From Halobacillus amylolyticus (GTDB lineage Bacteria; Bacillota; Bacilli; Bacillales; Halobacillaceae), in contig NZ_CP095075.1 in the NCBI RefSeq assembly GCF_022921115.1, positions 3,298,001 through 3,362,000 on the forward strand: a DNA stretch of 64,000 nucleotides. The letters run 5' to 3'. Under the pieces are notes generated by a model, which searched no databases, was not told the origin of the DNA, and saw only the letters and a program-made list of their open reading frames with translations. Below are positions 8,960-23,065 of this stretch, in pieces. Numbering within the stretch: the first letter of the stretch is position 1; every line of letters starts with the position of its first letter. Both the position numbers and the translations under genes were made by a program.

Positions 8960-9328
8960 ATGAAAGATTATCAACACATGATAGTCCGTCAGCGAAAGTG
9001 GATGTTCTACCTACTAGCCTTACTCGTTTTAGGGTGGGGAGTCACACCGTGGCAACCGGTTTTCCTCGGACTTCTACTAGGAAGTTCCCTTAGTTTCTAC
9101 AACCTCTGGCTCATGCAGCGAAAAATCAAAAAGCTCGGTGAGGCATCAGCAGACAACCACTCTATCAGAGGGATCGGGACTTTTACAAGATTGGCTTCAG
9201 GTGCTTTAGCCGTAGTCATCGCCCTTCAGTTTGAAGAACATTTCCAATTGTTTGCAGTAGTATTGGGCTTAATGGCAGCCTACATTGTCATTTTAATAGA
9301 TTACCTGTTCAACAAATCAACAGATTAG
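8960..9328 (+). CDS. atpI: ATP synthase subunit I
   Basis: A 122-residue membrane protein with four hydrophobic segments. AtpI assists assembly of the c-ring and possibly Mg2+ supply to the ATP synthase. The start is taken as ATG 8960 (MKDYQHM), 9 bases after GGGAG; an ATG at 8954 and a frame extending to 8894 lack a well-placed RBS. It is the first gene of the complete atp operon, in the standard Bacillus order. Confidence 0.88.
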   Translation: MKDYQHMIVRQRKWMFYLLALLVLGWGVTPWQPVFLGLLLGSSLSFYNLWLMQRKIKKLGEASADNHSIRGIGTFTRLASGALAVVIALQFEEHFQLFAVVLGLMAAYIVILIDYLFNKSTD

Positions 9329-10075
<747 letters not shown>

Positions 10076-10088
10076 AATAAAAGCATAA

Positions 10089-10337
<249 letters not shown>

Positions 10338-10353
10338 TTGAGACAAGCGTGGG

Positions 10354-10384
10354 TGGCGAAGTTCATATTCGTGAATCTTCGCCA
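10354..10384 (+). other. Stem-loop in the atpE-atpF gap
   Basis: TGGCGAAGTTCA pairs with TGAATCTTCGCCA (one bulged base) around a 6-base loop, 17 bases after the atpE stop. There is no clean T tract. In other bacteria such hairpins stabilise the atpE segment or reduce read-through, matching the high c-subunit copy number; that role here is inference. Confidence 0.7.
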
Positions 10385-10479
10385 TTGCTTTATATCTTAT
10401 TAAGAACTTCATACCCAAGTTTATGTAAAGGAAACTTCGCCTTAGAGCTTGCTGCTTAAAAGTCGGGCTTTTCTTGATT

Positions 10480-11645
<1,166 letters not shown>

Positions 11646-11661
11646 AAGACGATAGGGGTGA

Positions 11662-13176
<1,515 letters not shown>

Positions 13177-13219
13177 TCAATCATAACTAGAAAAGCGTTA
13201 AGCACCTGCTCACTTGGTA

Positions 13220-13264
13220 ATCTTAAGTTAATTGATGCAATGAATGTAGCTGATCACTTAAGAT
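13220..13264 (+). other. Stem-loop between atpA and atpG
   Basis: ATCTTAAGT (13220-13228) and ACTTAAGAT (13256-13264) are exact inverse complements around 27 bases. There is no T run. A second small hairpin, GGCG-cttttt-CGCC, lies near 13281, close to the atpG RBS. These could affect processing or translation. Confidence 0.5.
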
Positions 13265-13312
13265 ACTTGAGGGAGGAGGCGCTTTTTCGCCAGACACTAG
13301 AAAGGGTGGTGA

Positions 13313-14182
<870 letters not shown>

Positions 14183-14201
14183 GTATCGATGGATTTTTTG
14201 A

Positions 14202-15614
<1,413 letters not shown>

Positions 15615-15692
15615 GCATATCATTTTAAAGTGTCACTCAGGCGCACGTATAAAATGCGTCGCCTGACATACCGGCACTTATGATCTGCCTAA

Positions 15693-16108
<416 letters not shown>

Positions 16109-16109
<1 letters not shown>

Positions 16110-16142
16110 AAACTGCTTTCATTATGAGAGCAGTTTTTTTAT
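16109..16142 (+). terminator. atp operon terminator
   Basis: AAAACTGCTTTC pairs with GAGAGCAGTTTT around ATTAT, followed by a run of T. Confidence 0.93.
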
Positions 16143-16646
16143 TTTACAAAAGTCGTTCATAAGCCTCCCTATCACTATTCGACTCCACATATTATCATTG
16201 CTCACCATCAGCGGTGAGGGTGTCCGCCCATCCCAGCAAAGCTATACCAAAACGCGCATTTAAAATGAAAACGGGCAATCATTTCCGATTTTATTGTCAT
16301 TATTCCCCGGGAAATATTATCTCTTGTCAGAGGAAATGTTCATTTTGACAAAACATGTCTAGCTCTTGCTCCTAAAGCCAATCATCACCGTGAAGAATGA
16401 TCACGGTCACAATTCAGATCAGGCGATTGTTGGGTGTATCTTGATGTATAGCACGTTGCACTTTTTCGCAAACTCTCGGCATCTATCCCTCTGAGTGGGT
16501 TGGAATCACTCACGCAAAGACGCTTGAATAAAACGTGCCGACCTTAGTCGAACTTCATCACATTTTTTCAAATATATTCGAGCCGCCTCTACTTTTTATA
16601 GTTCACACAATGTTCACAGATATCATGGGGAATCCCCACTATATTA
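16143..16646. other. Gene-free gap between atpC and ywzB
   Basis: About 500 bases with no supportable ORF. It holds fragments of dispersed repeats: TGTCTAGCTCTTGCTCCTAAAG at about 16354 resembles the left end of the family H hairpin, and CTTAGTCGAACTTC at about 16541 resembles the TTCGGC/GCCGAA element at 4010 and 20690. An imperfect dyad built on CACCGTGAAGAATGATCACGGT lies near 16386. No other signal was seen. Confidence 0.5.
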
Positions 16647-16674
16647 TTGACAAAAAAACGTTCTCATGTAATTG
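16647..16674 (+). promoter_or_regulatory. Possible SigA promoter of ywzB-ywmB-murAA
   Basis: A perfect TTGACA at 16647-16652 is followed after 16 bases by TAATTG, a weak -10. It lies about 50 bases before the ywzB start. Confidence 0.4.
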
Positions 16675-16723
16675 TTAATTATGTGTGCAAAATCGGTAGA
16701 TCCGTCAGTGAGGTGTTTGACGA

Positions 16724-16957
16724 ATGGATCAGTTTCTACTGCAAGACGCACTTCTCAGCATGACCTCTCATATTATTTTTATTATCATTACATGGAAGGT
16801 TTTGCAGGCAGTAAACCTGGATGCGTTTCTCCGAAAAGGACGCATCTTTGAAATTAGGGTGTTAATGATACTTATTACGATCGCCATCGCTACATCTGTC
16901 AGTAACTTCTTTCTAGACCTCATCAATTGGTCAAACAGTTTGGTTTACTTATTTTAG
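16724..16957 (+). CDS. ywzB: YwzB family membrane protein (DUF1146)
   Basis: A 77-residue protein with two predicted membrane helices and the conserved end TSVSNFFLDLINWSNSL, matching B. subtilis YwzB (VSNFFLDYLNWS). Function is unknown. It sits at the same place in B. subtilis, between the atp operon and ywmB-murAA. RBS GTGAGGTG precedes the start. Confidence 0.88.
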   Translation: MDQFLLQDALLSMTSHIIFIIITWKVLQAVNLDAFLRKGRIFEIRVLMILITIAIATSVSNFFLDLINWSNSLVYLF

Positions 16958-17041
16958 TGTCGTGTCTTGTCGGTAATTGTATCGTATGAAAGGAACTCTC
17001 CCTGTTCACACTTAGAGTATGATATGGGGGAGGAATTACAT

Positions 17042-17758
17042 ATGAAGATACTATGGACTTGTTTACTATCACTAACAATATTGGCAGGTGTTCATCCGCA
17101 GGAAACGGCTAAGGGACATATTGATCTTTCGCCGTTACTAGAGTTGGCAGCCTTTGTAGAAGATGAGCAGCTGGACATTAGTGAATACAAGATTGTACTG
17201 AAAGAATCGATTAAAACAGCTAACGTAGAAGAAATGAAGCAGCAAATCAGCGGGGTTTTTCCGAATGTAAAGATGAGAGAAGAGGATTCAAATCTCGCTC
17301 GTAAATATATCTTTACGAACGGTCAAAAAAACTCTAGTTTTAACGAAACTTTTACAGTGATCGTGCCAAAAGATAAGACTGTTTCATCTAATGTCGTTTA
17401 CTCGCTTACTGCTGGGGGTACAGAAAGATTAACGCCAGATAAAATCAAACAACAAATCAATGAAATTAAGTCACGGATTTTTTCGAAAAATGTCACTTTA
17501 TACACTTGTCTCAAAGCAGAGGCTGGTGGTATTATTGATGATGTTTTAATCTATCAAAAATTCAAAAAAGCACTCAATATAACAACGATCGAAGCAGCTA
17601 CCGAAGAAAGCTGGACTAGCAGATCCGGCTACACACCAAGGTGGAGTCAAGCCATTCCATTACCCAATGGAGCAATGAATGTCCAATTCGCTACCCGTAC
17701 ATTGGGCGGTCGAACAACCATTACAATTGGCACACCTATCATAACTGCTGAATATTAA
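17042..17758 (+). CDS. ywmB: YwmB family secreted protein (DUF1779)
   Basis: A 238-residue protein with an N-terminal signal peptide (MKILWTCLLSLTILAG) and the YwmB fold region ending TTITIGTPIITAEY. Function is unknown; it is conserved directly upstream of murAA. ATG 17042 was chosen because GGGGGAGG is 8 bases upstream. The frame beginning at 16967 overlaps a region without RBS. A 34-base gap to murAA suggests an operon. Confidence 0.85.
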   Translation: MKILWTCLLSLTILAGVHPQETAKGHIDLSPLLELAAFVEDEQLDISEYKIVLKESIKTANVEEMKQQISGVFPNVKMREEDSNLARKYIFTNGQKNSSFNETFTVIVPKDKTVSSNVVYSLTAGGTERLTPDKIKQQINEIKSRIFSKNVTLYTCLKAEAGGIIDDVLIYQKFKKALNITTIEAATEESWTSRSGYTPRWSQAIPLPNGAMNVQFATRTLGGRTTITIGTPIITAEY

Positions 17759-17792
17759 TAATAATGAATATGGACGCGGAGGAGAATGAACC

Positions 17793-19103
17793 TTGGATAA
17801 AATCATCGTCCGTGGTGGAAGGCAGCTTAATGGCACTGTAAGAGCTGAAGGTGCAAAGAATGCCGTACTGCCTGTCATCGCAGCAAGTATAATTGCAAGT
17901 GAAGGGAAAAGTGTTTTGCACGACGTCCCGGCATTAGCGGATGTTTACACGATCAATGAAGTCATTAGACATATGAATGCAGATGTAGAAATGAAAGACC
18001 GATCAGTAACCATTGACGCTTCTAAACAATTAACAACAGAAGCTCCTATAGAATATGTTCGTAAAATGAGAGCGTCTGTACTCGTGTTGGGACCGCTATT
18101 GGCCCGCTATGGTCACGCAAAGGTCGCCTTACCAGGAGGATGTGCGATCGGTTCACGTCCGCTTGATCAACATCTTAAAGGTTTTGAAGCAATGGGCGCA
18201 GAAGTAACGGTTGGTAACGGATCAATTGAGGCTCACGTAAAAGGCCGTTTACAGGGAGCCAAGATTTACTTGGACGTACCTAGTGTAGGAGCTACAGAGA
18301 ACATTATCATGGCTGCTGCACTGGCCCAAGGAAGAACAGTCCTTGAGAATTGTGCGAAAGAGCCTGAGATTGTTGATCTTGCCAACTTCTTGAACAAAAT
18401 GGGCGCACGTATTGTCGGCGCAGGTACAGAAACGATTCGGATTGATGGGGTCGATAAGCTTTATGGCGCGACCCACACCATCATTCCAGACCGAGTGGAA
18501 GCAGGAACCTTTATGGTAGCCGCAGCCATCTCGGGTGGTAATGTACTCGTACAAGGAGCCATGCATGAGCACTTACGCTCAGTTATTTCCAAAATGGAAG
18601 AAATGGGTGTTAAGATCGAGGAAGAGGAGGATGGACTTCGTGTTATTGGTCCGAAACAGCTGAAAGCAACGGACATTAAAACGATGCCACATCCTGGTTT
18701 CCCTACAGATATGCAGTCTCAAATGATGGCACTCATGTTAAATGCGAAGGGCACAAGCGTTATCACAGAAACTGTTTTTGAAAATCGCTTCATGCATGTG
18801 GAAGAATTCAGACGCATGAATGCAAAGATGAAGATAGAAGGCCGCAGCGTTATTGTTGAAGGACCTTCTGCACTACAAGGAGCTGAAGTGCAAGCCACTG
18901 ATTTAAGAGCAGGTGCTGCCCTTATCTTAGCTGGTCTTGTAGCTGATGGCTATACACGTGTAACAGAATTGAAGCATCTGGATCGAGGGTATGTTGATTT
19001 TACTGAAAAACTTGCCCAGCTCGGTGCTGATATTGAACGCGTCAACGAAGAAGAATCCTACGTGGAAGAATCAGAGCCAAGCGAATCAGTATCGACATTA
19101 TAA
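17793..19103 (+). CDS. murAA: UDP-N-acetylglucosamine 1-carboxyvinyltransferase
   Basis: A 436-residue enzyme that transfers enolpyruvate from PEP to UDP-GlcNAc, the first committed step of peptidoglycan synthesis. Lys22 (GAKNA) and the catalytic Cys117 in [11 protein letters not shown] (the fosfomycin target) are present. The start codon is TTG with GGAGGAGAATG upstream. The C-terminal tail beyond the fold ([20 protein letters not shown]) is acidic and longer than usual. A terminator follows. Confidence 0.97.
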   Translation: MDKIIVRGGRQLNGTVRAEGAKNAVLPVIAASIIASEGKSVLHDVPALADVYTINEVIRHMNADVEMKDRSVTIDASKQLTTEAPIEYVRKMRASVLVLGPLLARYGHAKVALPGGCAIGSRPLDQHLKGFEAMGAEVTVGNGSIEAHVKGRLQGAKIYLDVPSVGATENIIMAAALAQGRTVLENCAKEPEIVDLANFLNKMGARIVGAGTETIRIDGVDKLYGATHTIIPDRVEAGTFMVAAAISGGNVLVQGAMHEHLRSVISKMEEMGVKIEEEEDGLRVIGPKQLKATDIKTMPHPGFPTDMQSQMMALMLNAKGTSVITETVFENRFMHVEEFRRMNAKMKIEGRSVIVEGPSALQGAEVQATDLRAGAALILAGLVADGYTRVTELKHLDRGYVDFTEKLAQLGADIERVNEEESYVEESEPSESVSTL

Positions 19104-19118
19104 TATATGCCTATTTAT

Positions 19119-19161
19119 AAGCAATCCCCGTCAATTTTTTGATGTGGGGATTGCTTTTTTT
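19119..19161 (+). terminator. murAA terminator
   Basis: AAGCAATCCCC and GGGGATTGCTT are exact arms around a 17-base loop, followed by TTTTTT. Confidence 0.92.
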
Positions 19162-19230
19162 AGTTCTATCATCTGTCTCAAATGGATACATTTTAGTAGA
19201 GGGATCTACTTTGTTTCAGGGGGACGTTAT

Positions 19231-20262
19231 ATGAAAAAAAGGAATCGCATCGGAATCGCGGTAATGAGCAGCATTTTTGCAGGAATTATTTTTATCCCGA
19301 CAGTAATCGTTCTACCATTCACGGGATCAAGTGACACAGCACAAGTCCAAGAAACACAGGCCCAAGCAGCAGAAGACGAAGAAGTTGTGACGGAGCTTCC
19401 AGCTAGTCTATCTCCCTTTTCTATTCATGTATTAAGGAGTGAAACAGACAAAGTTGAGGAGGTTCCCTTAGAGACATACGTTTCTAGAGTAGTGGCATCA
19501 GAAATGCCTGCCAGCTTCGAACTCGAAGCCTTGAAGGCACAAGCTCTCGCAGCCCGAACGTATGTCACACGACACCTCAGCCAAGGAGGTCCTGTTTCAG
19601 AAAATGCCGACGTTACGGATACAACCCAGCACCAAGTGTACAAAAACGAAAAGGAGCTTCGCAATTTGTGGGGAGATCATTATGTAGAAAACATAAGCAA
19701 AATTAATAAAGCTGTTCAAGAAACAGCAGGAGAAATTATCACTTACAAACAACAGCCAATCGAAGCAGCCTTTTTCTCAACAAGCAATGGGTACACAGAA
19801 AACTCTGAGGACTATTGGAAACAGGAGATCCCTTATTTGAAAAGTGTCGAAAGTCCATGGGATAAAGCATCACCGAGATTCGCTGATCAGAAAATTGTCC
19901 CTCTCAGCGGGTTAGAAACCGCCTTGGGTGTAGACGTGACACCATCCCTTTCCAATTTGAAGCTGACCAAGACAGAAGGCGGCCGCGTTGATCAAATAAC
20001 AATTGGAAGCGAAACGTTCTCAGGCAGAAAAATAAGAGAAGCCTTCAACTTGCAATCTAGTGATTTTACATTGGAACAAAAAAATGACCACATCATTTTT
20101 ACAACACAAGGATTTGGCCACGGTGTCGGCATGAGCCAATATGGCGCCAACGGCATGGCTAAAGCAGGAAAAACTTATAAAGAGATCATTGAACACTACT
20201 ACCAAAATACTGAGATCTCACCGATGAGCAAGCAAACCGCCTCCATTACAACTGTTAAGTAG
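19231..20262 (+). CDS. spoIID: Stage II sporulation protein D (lytic transglycosylase)
   Basis: A 343-residue mother-cell membrane protein that, with SpoIIM and SpoIIP, thins septal peptidoglycan during engulfment. It has one N-terminal membrane helix, then the SpoIID domain with VVASEMPASFELEALKAQALAARTY (containing the catalytic glutamate) and the C-terminal GFGHGVGMSQYGANGMAKAG. ATG 19231 follows CAGGGGGACG. GGATACATTTT about 45 bases upstream resembles a SigE -10, fitting known mother-cell expression, but the -35 is unclear. Confidence 0.95.
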   Translation: MKKRNRIGIAVMSSIFAGIIFIPTVIVLPFTGSSDTAQVQETQAQAAEDEEVVTELPASLSPFSIHVLRSETDKVEEVPLETYVSRVVASEMPASFELEALKAQALAARTYVTRHLSQGGPVSENADVTDTTQHQVYKNEKELRNLWGDHYVENISKINKAVQETAGEIITYKQQPIEAAFFSTSNGYTENSEDYWKQEIPYLKSVESPWDKASPRFADQKIVPLSGLETALGVDVTPSLSNLKLTKTEGGRVDQITIGSETFSGRKIREAFNLQSSDFTLEQKNDHIIFTTQGFGHGVGMSQYGANGMAKAGKTYKEIIEHYYQNTEISPMSKQTASITTVK

Positions 20263-20339
20263 ACGGTGAACTAAGAGGGAGTGTTTAATGGAAATGGAGC
20301 TTTTTGCGGAAAAAAATGAGCGATTTGATTTTGGCAGTA

Positions 20340-20370
20340 AGGAGTACTTGCAGTTTCTGCAAGTACTCCT
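20340..20370. other. Perfect 14-bp stem-loop after spoIID
   Basis: AGGAGTACTTGCAG and CTGCAAGTACTCCT are perfect inverse complements around TTT. No T tract follows on the plus strand, so it is not an ordinary terminator. It lies 78 bases after the spoIID stop. Confidence 0.7.
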
Positions 20371-20485
20371 ACTCGATTGAGAGGCTAGCAATCCGGAAGT
20401 TTCTTTTGCTAAACGATCAGCGGATTGGGACAAACCTCGCTTTTCTAAAAGGAATCTAATTCTGAGGGGTGGCTCTCAATCGTTA

Positions 20486-20598
20486 ATTGCACGAAATTTT
20501 AATTAATTGCATATAATTTTAAATAATTGCACGAAATTCGTGATAATTGCACATAATCCGAGATTATTGCACGTAAATCTCGTTAATTGCATATATCC
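20486..20598. repeat. 20-bp phased array, family A, copy 2 (six units)
   Basis: ATTGCA occurs at 20486, 20506, 20526, 20546, 20566 and 20586, an exact 20-base period. Unit by unit it aligns with the array at 3760 and ends in the same variant order (CACATAATCC, CACGTAAATCT, CATATATCC). The two were therefore copied as whole arrays. It lies between spoIID and spoIIQ. Confidence 0.92.
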
Positions 20599-20689
20599 AA
20601 AAATCGAATCGCCTGTGCCGATCTGCTTTGGCTCACAGGCCGCGCGCCCCCTGCCCCATAGGATGTGGGGTCGTTCGGCGTTGAAACAG

Positions 20690-20735
20690 GACGCTTCGGT
20701 TTTAGCCGAACTTCCTCTACCCAGGGCCTTTCCAC
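20690..20735. repeat. Small dyad repeat (TTCGGC/GCCGAA element)
   Basis: TTCGGCGTTGAAACAGGACG...TTTTAGCCGAACTTCC closely matches 4010-4053. The outer TTCGGC and GCCGAA pair. Shorter relatives (TTAGTCGAAC) are near 16541 and 30815. Confidence 0.65.
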
Positions 20736-20739
20736 TTTT

Positions 20740-20866
20740 CTATTGTCTAGCTCCGGCGTCTAGACTCTCGAGACATAAGCAATCCCCCTCCGTGAAGGAA
20801 AGCCCACTTCACTACGGCGTCTTGCTTATGCTTTTCGAGTCTGACCAAGACGCCTTCGCTTTTCTA
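20740..20866. repeat. Long hairpin repeat (family H), tandem copy 1
   Basis: About 125 bases. Outer arms GGCGTC and GACGCC, then GACTCTCGA with TTCGAGTC, then ACATAAGCAA with TTGCTTATG, and an inner CCGTGAAGG with CTTCACTACGG. It begins TTGTCTAGCTCC and ends CTTCGCTTTTCTA. Similar repeats are, from general knowledge, widespread in Bacillaceae intergenic DNA. Confidence 0.85.
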
Positions 20867-20986
20867 TTGTCTAGCTGCAAGGGGCAGACCTTCGCGACAT
20901 AAGCGGTTCATCTCCGTGGGGAAGGACCGCCCCACTGCGATGCTCCGCTTATGCGTGTCAGGTCTAATCGCCCCTTTCCGTTTTTC
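20863..20986. repeat. Long hairpin repeat (family H), tandem copy 2
   Basis: Same layout as copy 1, but the arms are AAGGGGC with GCCCCTT, CAGACC with GGTCT, and ACATAAGCGG with CCGCTTATG. The arm pairs differ from copy 1 yet remain complementary. Confidence 0.85.
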
Positions 20987-21112
20987 TACTGGCTAGCTCC
21001 AAAGCCCAGACACTCGAGACATAAGCAGTTCGCCTTCGTGAAGGAAAAAACACTTCACTACGCCGCTCTGCTTATGCTTGTCGTGTCTAACCGGGCTTTT
21101 CCGCTTTTCTCA
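20984..21112. repeat. Long hairpin repeat (family H), tandem copy 3
   Basis: Arms AAAGCCC with GGGCTTT, AGACACTCGA with TCGTGTCT, and ACATAAGCAG with CTGCTTATG. It ends 20 bases before the spoIIQ promoter. Confidence 0.85.
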
Positions 21113-21131
21113 CAAAAATTTTCCTCTCTAT

Positions 21132-21160
21132 GTATAGATTCCCTTAAAAGTGATCAGAAT
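21132..21160 (+). promoter_or_regulatory. SigF-type promoter of spoIIQ
   Basis: GTATA at 21132-21136, a 15-base spacer and GATCAGAAT at 21152-21160 fit the SigF consensus (GywTA, N15, GgnnAnAnT). spoIIQ is a known forespore SigF gene. The expected transcript start near 21167 rules out translation starts upstream of 21174. Confidence 0.7.
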
Positions 21161-21179
21161 GATTTTTGAGGTGATGAAC

Positions 21180-22205
21180 ATGAGAGAGGAAGGAAAGAAA
21201 AGCGTGACTAAATTAAAGTTTAAACGCTTAATGCGCAAGAAGTGGATCTATCCAGCTTTGTATCTGTCCGTAGCAGCTTTGGTGTTAGTAGGAGTGTTTT
21301 GGTTCCAGCAAAGTTCAAATGATGTAGCTGAACAGGTGAAGGATCAAAATCAAACCAACGTCCAACAAGATTCAAACTTACAAAATCAAGAATCCGTTCC
21401 CGTTACTGGTCAGGATGAGAATTTACAAATGCCAGTTGCTGATGAACAGTCAGCATCCATCGTAACAAAATTCTTTGATTATGACGCATCAAACGAAGCG
21501 CAAGAAAGTGCACTGGTTCTTTACAACAATAAGTACTATCAGAGTGAAGGGATCGATATAGCAAAAGGTGACGGAGCCAATTTTGAAGTAACAGCAGCTC
21601 TATCAGGTACCGTTACTGAAGTGAAGGAGGATCCTCTCTACGGCAACGTCGTTCAAATCAGCCATGACAATGATGTTTCAACTGTCTATGCTAGTCTATC
21701 TGATGTTCAAGTAGAAGCCGGATCTGAAGTGTCACAAGGGGACGCCATCGGTCAAGCGGGTCAGAATTCTTTTGGCCAGGCAAGCGGTGTACACGTTCAT
21801 TTCGAAGTTAGAAAAAATGGTGAACCACTGAACCCGGAAAACTTCTTTGGAAAAGCAGTTAGTAGTATTGAAGCAAAAGAAGAGAAGGCAAATGCGGAAG
21901 AAGGAACTGACGCTCCTGATGCTTCTGGTACAGAGGAACAGCCAACAAATAGTGAAGTAGAGGATCCATCTACTGAGATTGATCCAGATGCATCCACTGG
22001 CAGTGAAGATGAAATGCAGCCAGCTCCTGAACAGGGACAGGCTCCTGAAGAGGGCGCTGACCCAACCGAAGGAGATGCTCCAACTGAGGGAGACGCTCCA
22101 ACTGAAGGAGAAGGTACTCCATCCGAAGACGCACCATCTGATGATACGGAAGAACCGACACCAGATGAGGAAGGCTCTTCATCCATTTCATCAACACAAG
22201 CATAA
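21180..22205 (+). CDS. spoIIQ: Stage II sporulation protein Q (forespore engulfment and channel protein)
   Basis: A 341-residue forespore membrane protein that binds mother-cell SpoIIIAH during engulfment. One membrane helix (about 19-38) is followed by a LytM-like domain (about 110-225) with GVHVHFEVRKNGEPLNPENFF. The first zinc ligand of active LytM enzymes is replaced (YYQSEGIDIAKGDG), as in B. subtilis SpoIIQ, so it is probably not an active peptidase. A C-terminal acidic tail of about 110 residues rich in E, P, T and S has tandem EGDAPT-type repeats. B. subtilis SpoIIQ is 283 residues. ATG 21180 follows GAGGTG. Confidence 0.93.
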   Translation: MREEGKKSVTKLKFKRLMRKKWIYPALYLSVAALVLVGVFWFQQSSNDVAEQVKDQNQTNVQQDSNLQNQESVPVTGQDENLQMPVADEQSASIVTKFFDYDASNEAQESALVLYNNKYYQSEGIDIAKGDGANFEVTAALSGTVTEVKEDPLYGNVVQISHDNDVSTVYASLSDVQVEAGSEVSQGDAIGQAGQNSFGQASGVHVHFEVRKNGEPLNPENFFGKAVSSIEAKEEKANAEEGTDAPDASGTEEQPTNSEVEDPSTEIDPDASTGSEDEMQPAPEQGQAPEEGADPTEGDAPTEGDAPTEGEGTPSEDAPSDDTEEPTPDEEGSSSISSTQA

Positions 22206-22207
22206 AG

Positions 22208-22241
22208 AGAAAATGGGGGTTTTCGAACCTCCATTTTTTTC
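22208..22241 (+). terminator. spoIIQ terminator
   Basis: AAATGGGGGTT pairs with AACCTCCATTT around TTCG, followed by a T run. Confidence 0.9.
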
Positions 22242-22454
22242 TGTTTAAAAATGAAAAACTCGACAATCGTGCGGCGATGTCCAGCAGTACCCCAGACCAC
22301 TTAGGACAACCTGCGCGCCCCCGTTGGCCACCGTATAATTAAACATTTGGTAAAATGCACGAACAAGGAATGCAAGACAGCTCGAGGAAGAGTCGCGCTG
22401 AGCCCAACCTTCTCGGAATCGTACGATGCTTTTGTTTACTTCCCCCGCCTTTTG

Positions 22455-22483
22455 ACATATCTGAGGACCTCGAGTAATACAAT
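22455..22483 (+). promoter_or_regulatory. SigE-type promoter of spoIIID
   Basis: ACATATC at 22455 and AATACAAT at 22476-22483, separated by 14 bases, match the SigE consensus (kmATAtt, N13-15, cATAcaaT). spoIIID is a known SigE gene. The leader is about 130 bases. The rest of the 22242-22618 gap shows no gene. Confidence 0.65.
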
Positions 22484-22618
22484 GAGGATAACCGAGCAGT
22501 CGGTAGCATCCAGGGTGAAACAACTAGAGAAAGTACCAAACACCTCTGAACGCCCAACAACTCTAAACTTGTCTCGAGAAGCGACCCCTTGGATAGTCAA
22601 TCACAGGAGGCGAGTGAT

Positions 22619-22897
22619 GTGCATGACTACATCAAAGAACGGACAGTCAAGACTGGGGAGTACATTGTCGAAACGAAGAAAACAGTAAGAGTGATTGCGA
22701 AAGAATTCGGTGTCTCCAAAAGCACCGTACACAAAGACTTAACAGAACGCCTGCCGGAAATTAACGCGGATTTAGCCAAACAAGTAAAAACGATTCTTGA
22801 CCATCACAAGGAAATTCGACATCTAAGAGGTGGAGAAGCGACGCGCATGAAATATCGAACCGTTATTGAAGAAAAGCCTGCTGAACCTACCCACTAA
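22619..22897 (+). CDS. spoIIID: Stage III sporulation transcriptional regulator SpoIIID
   Basis: A 92-residue mother-cell DNA-binding protein that modulates SigE-dependent genes. The start is GTG 22619 (translated MHDYIKERTVK), 8 bases after AGGAGG, giving the usual family length; the open frame extends upstream to 22589 but lacks an RBS. The helix-turn-helix is TVRVIAKEFGVSKSTVHKDL, followed by the conserved HKEIRHLRGGEAT tail. It is followed by mbl, as in B. subtilis. Confidence 0.96.
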   Translation: MHDYIKERTVKTGEYIVETKKTVRVIAKEFGVSKSTVHKDLTERLPEINADLAKQVKTILDHHKEIRHLRGGEATRMKYRTVIEEKPAEPTH

Positions 22898-23065
22898 TCA
22901 CGTATTCATCCTCCTACCTCCCATATACCTCTTATGTATGGAACATTTTTCATGAGAAATGCGACGAATGATGTAACTTTGTGATAGAATATAGTATTAG
23001 ATGTGCTATGTTTTTATGAAAAAACGACCGAATAGTTTTTTATAATTAGGGAGGATCTACCGAAG

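Noticed and set aside
20507..21169. Two plus-strand frames of 131 and 72 codons upstream of spoIIQ
   Set aside because: They translate the family H hairpins and array A, lack start signals and have no protein-like character.
22347..22688. A 113-codon frame overlapping the spoIIID start
   Set aside because: It is out of frame with spoIIID, has no RBS and covers the probable SigE promoter and leader.
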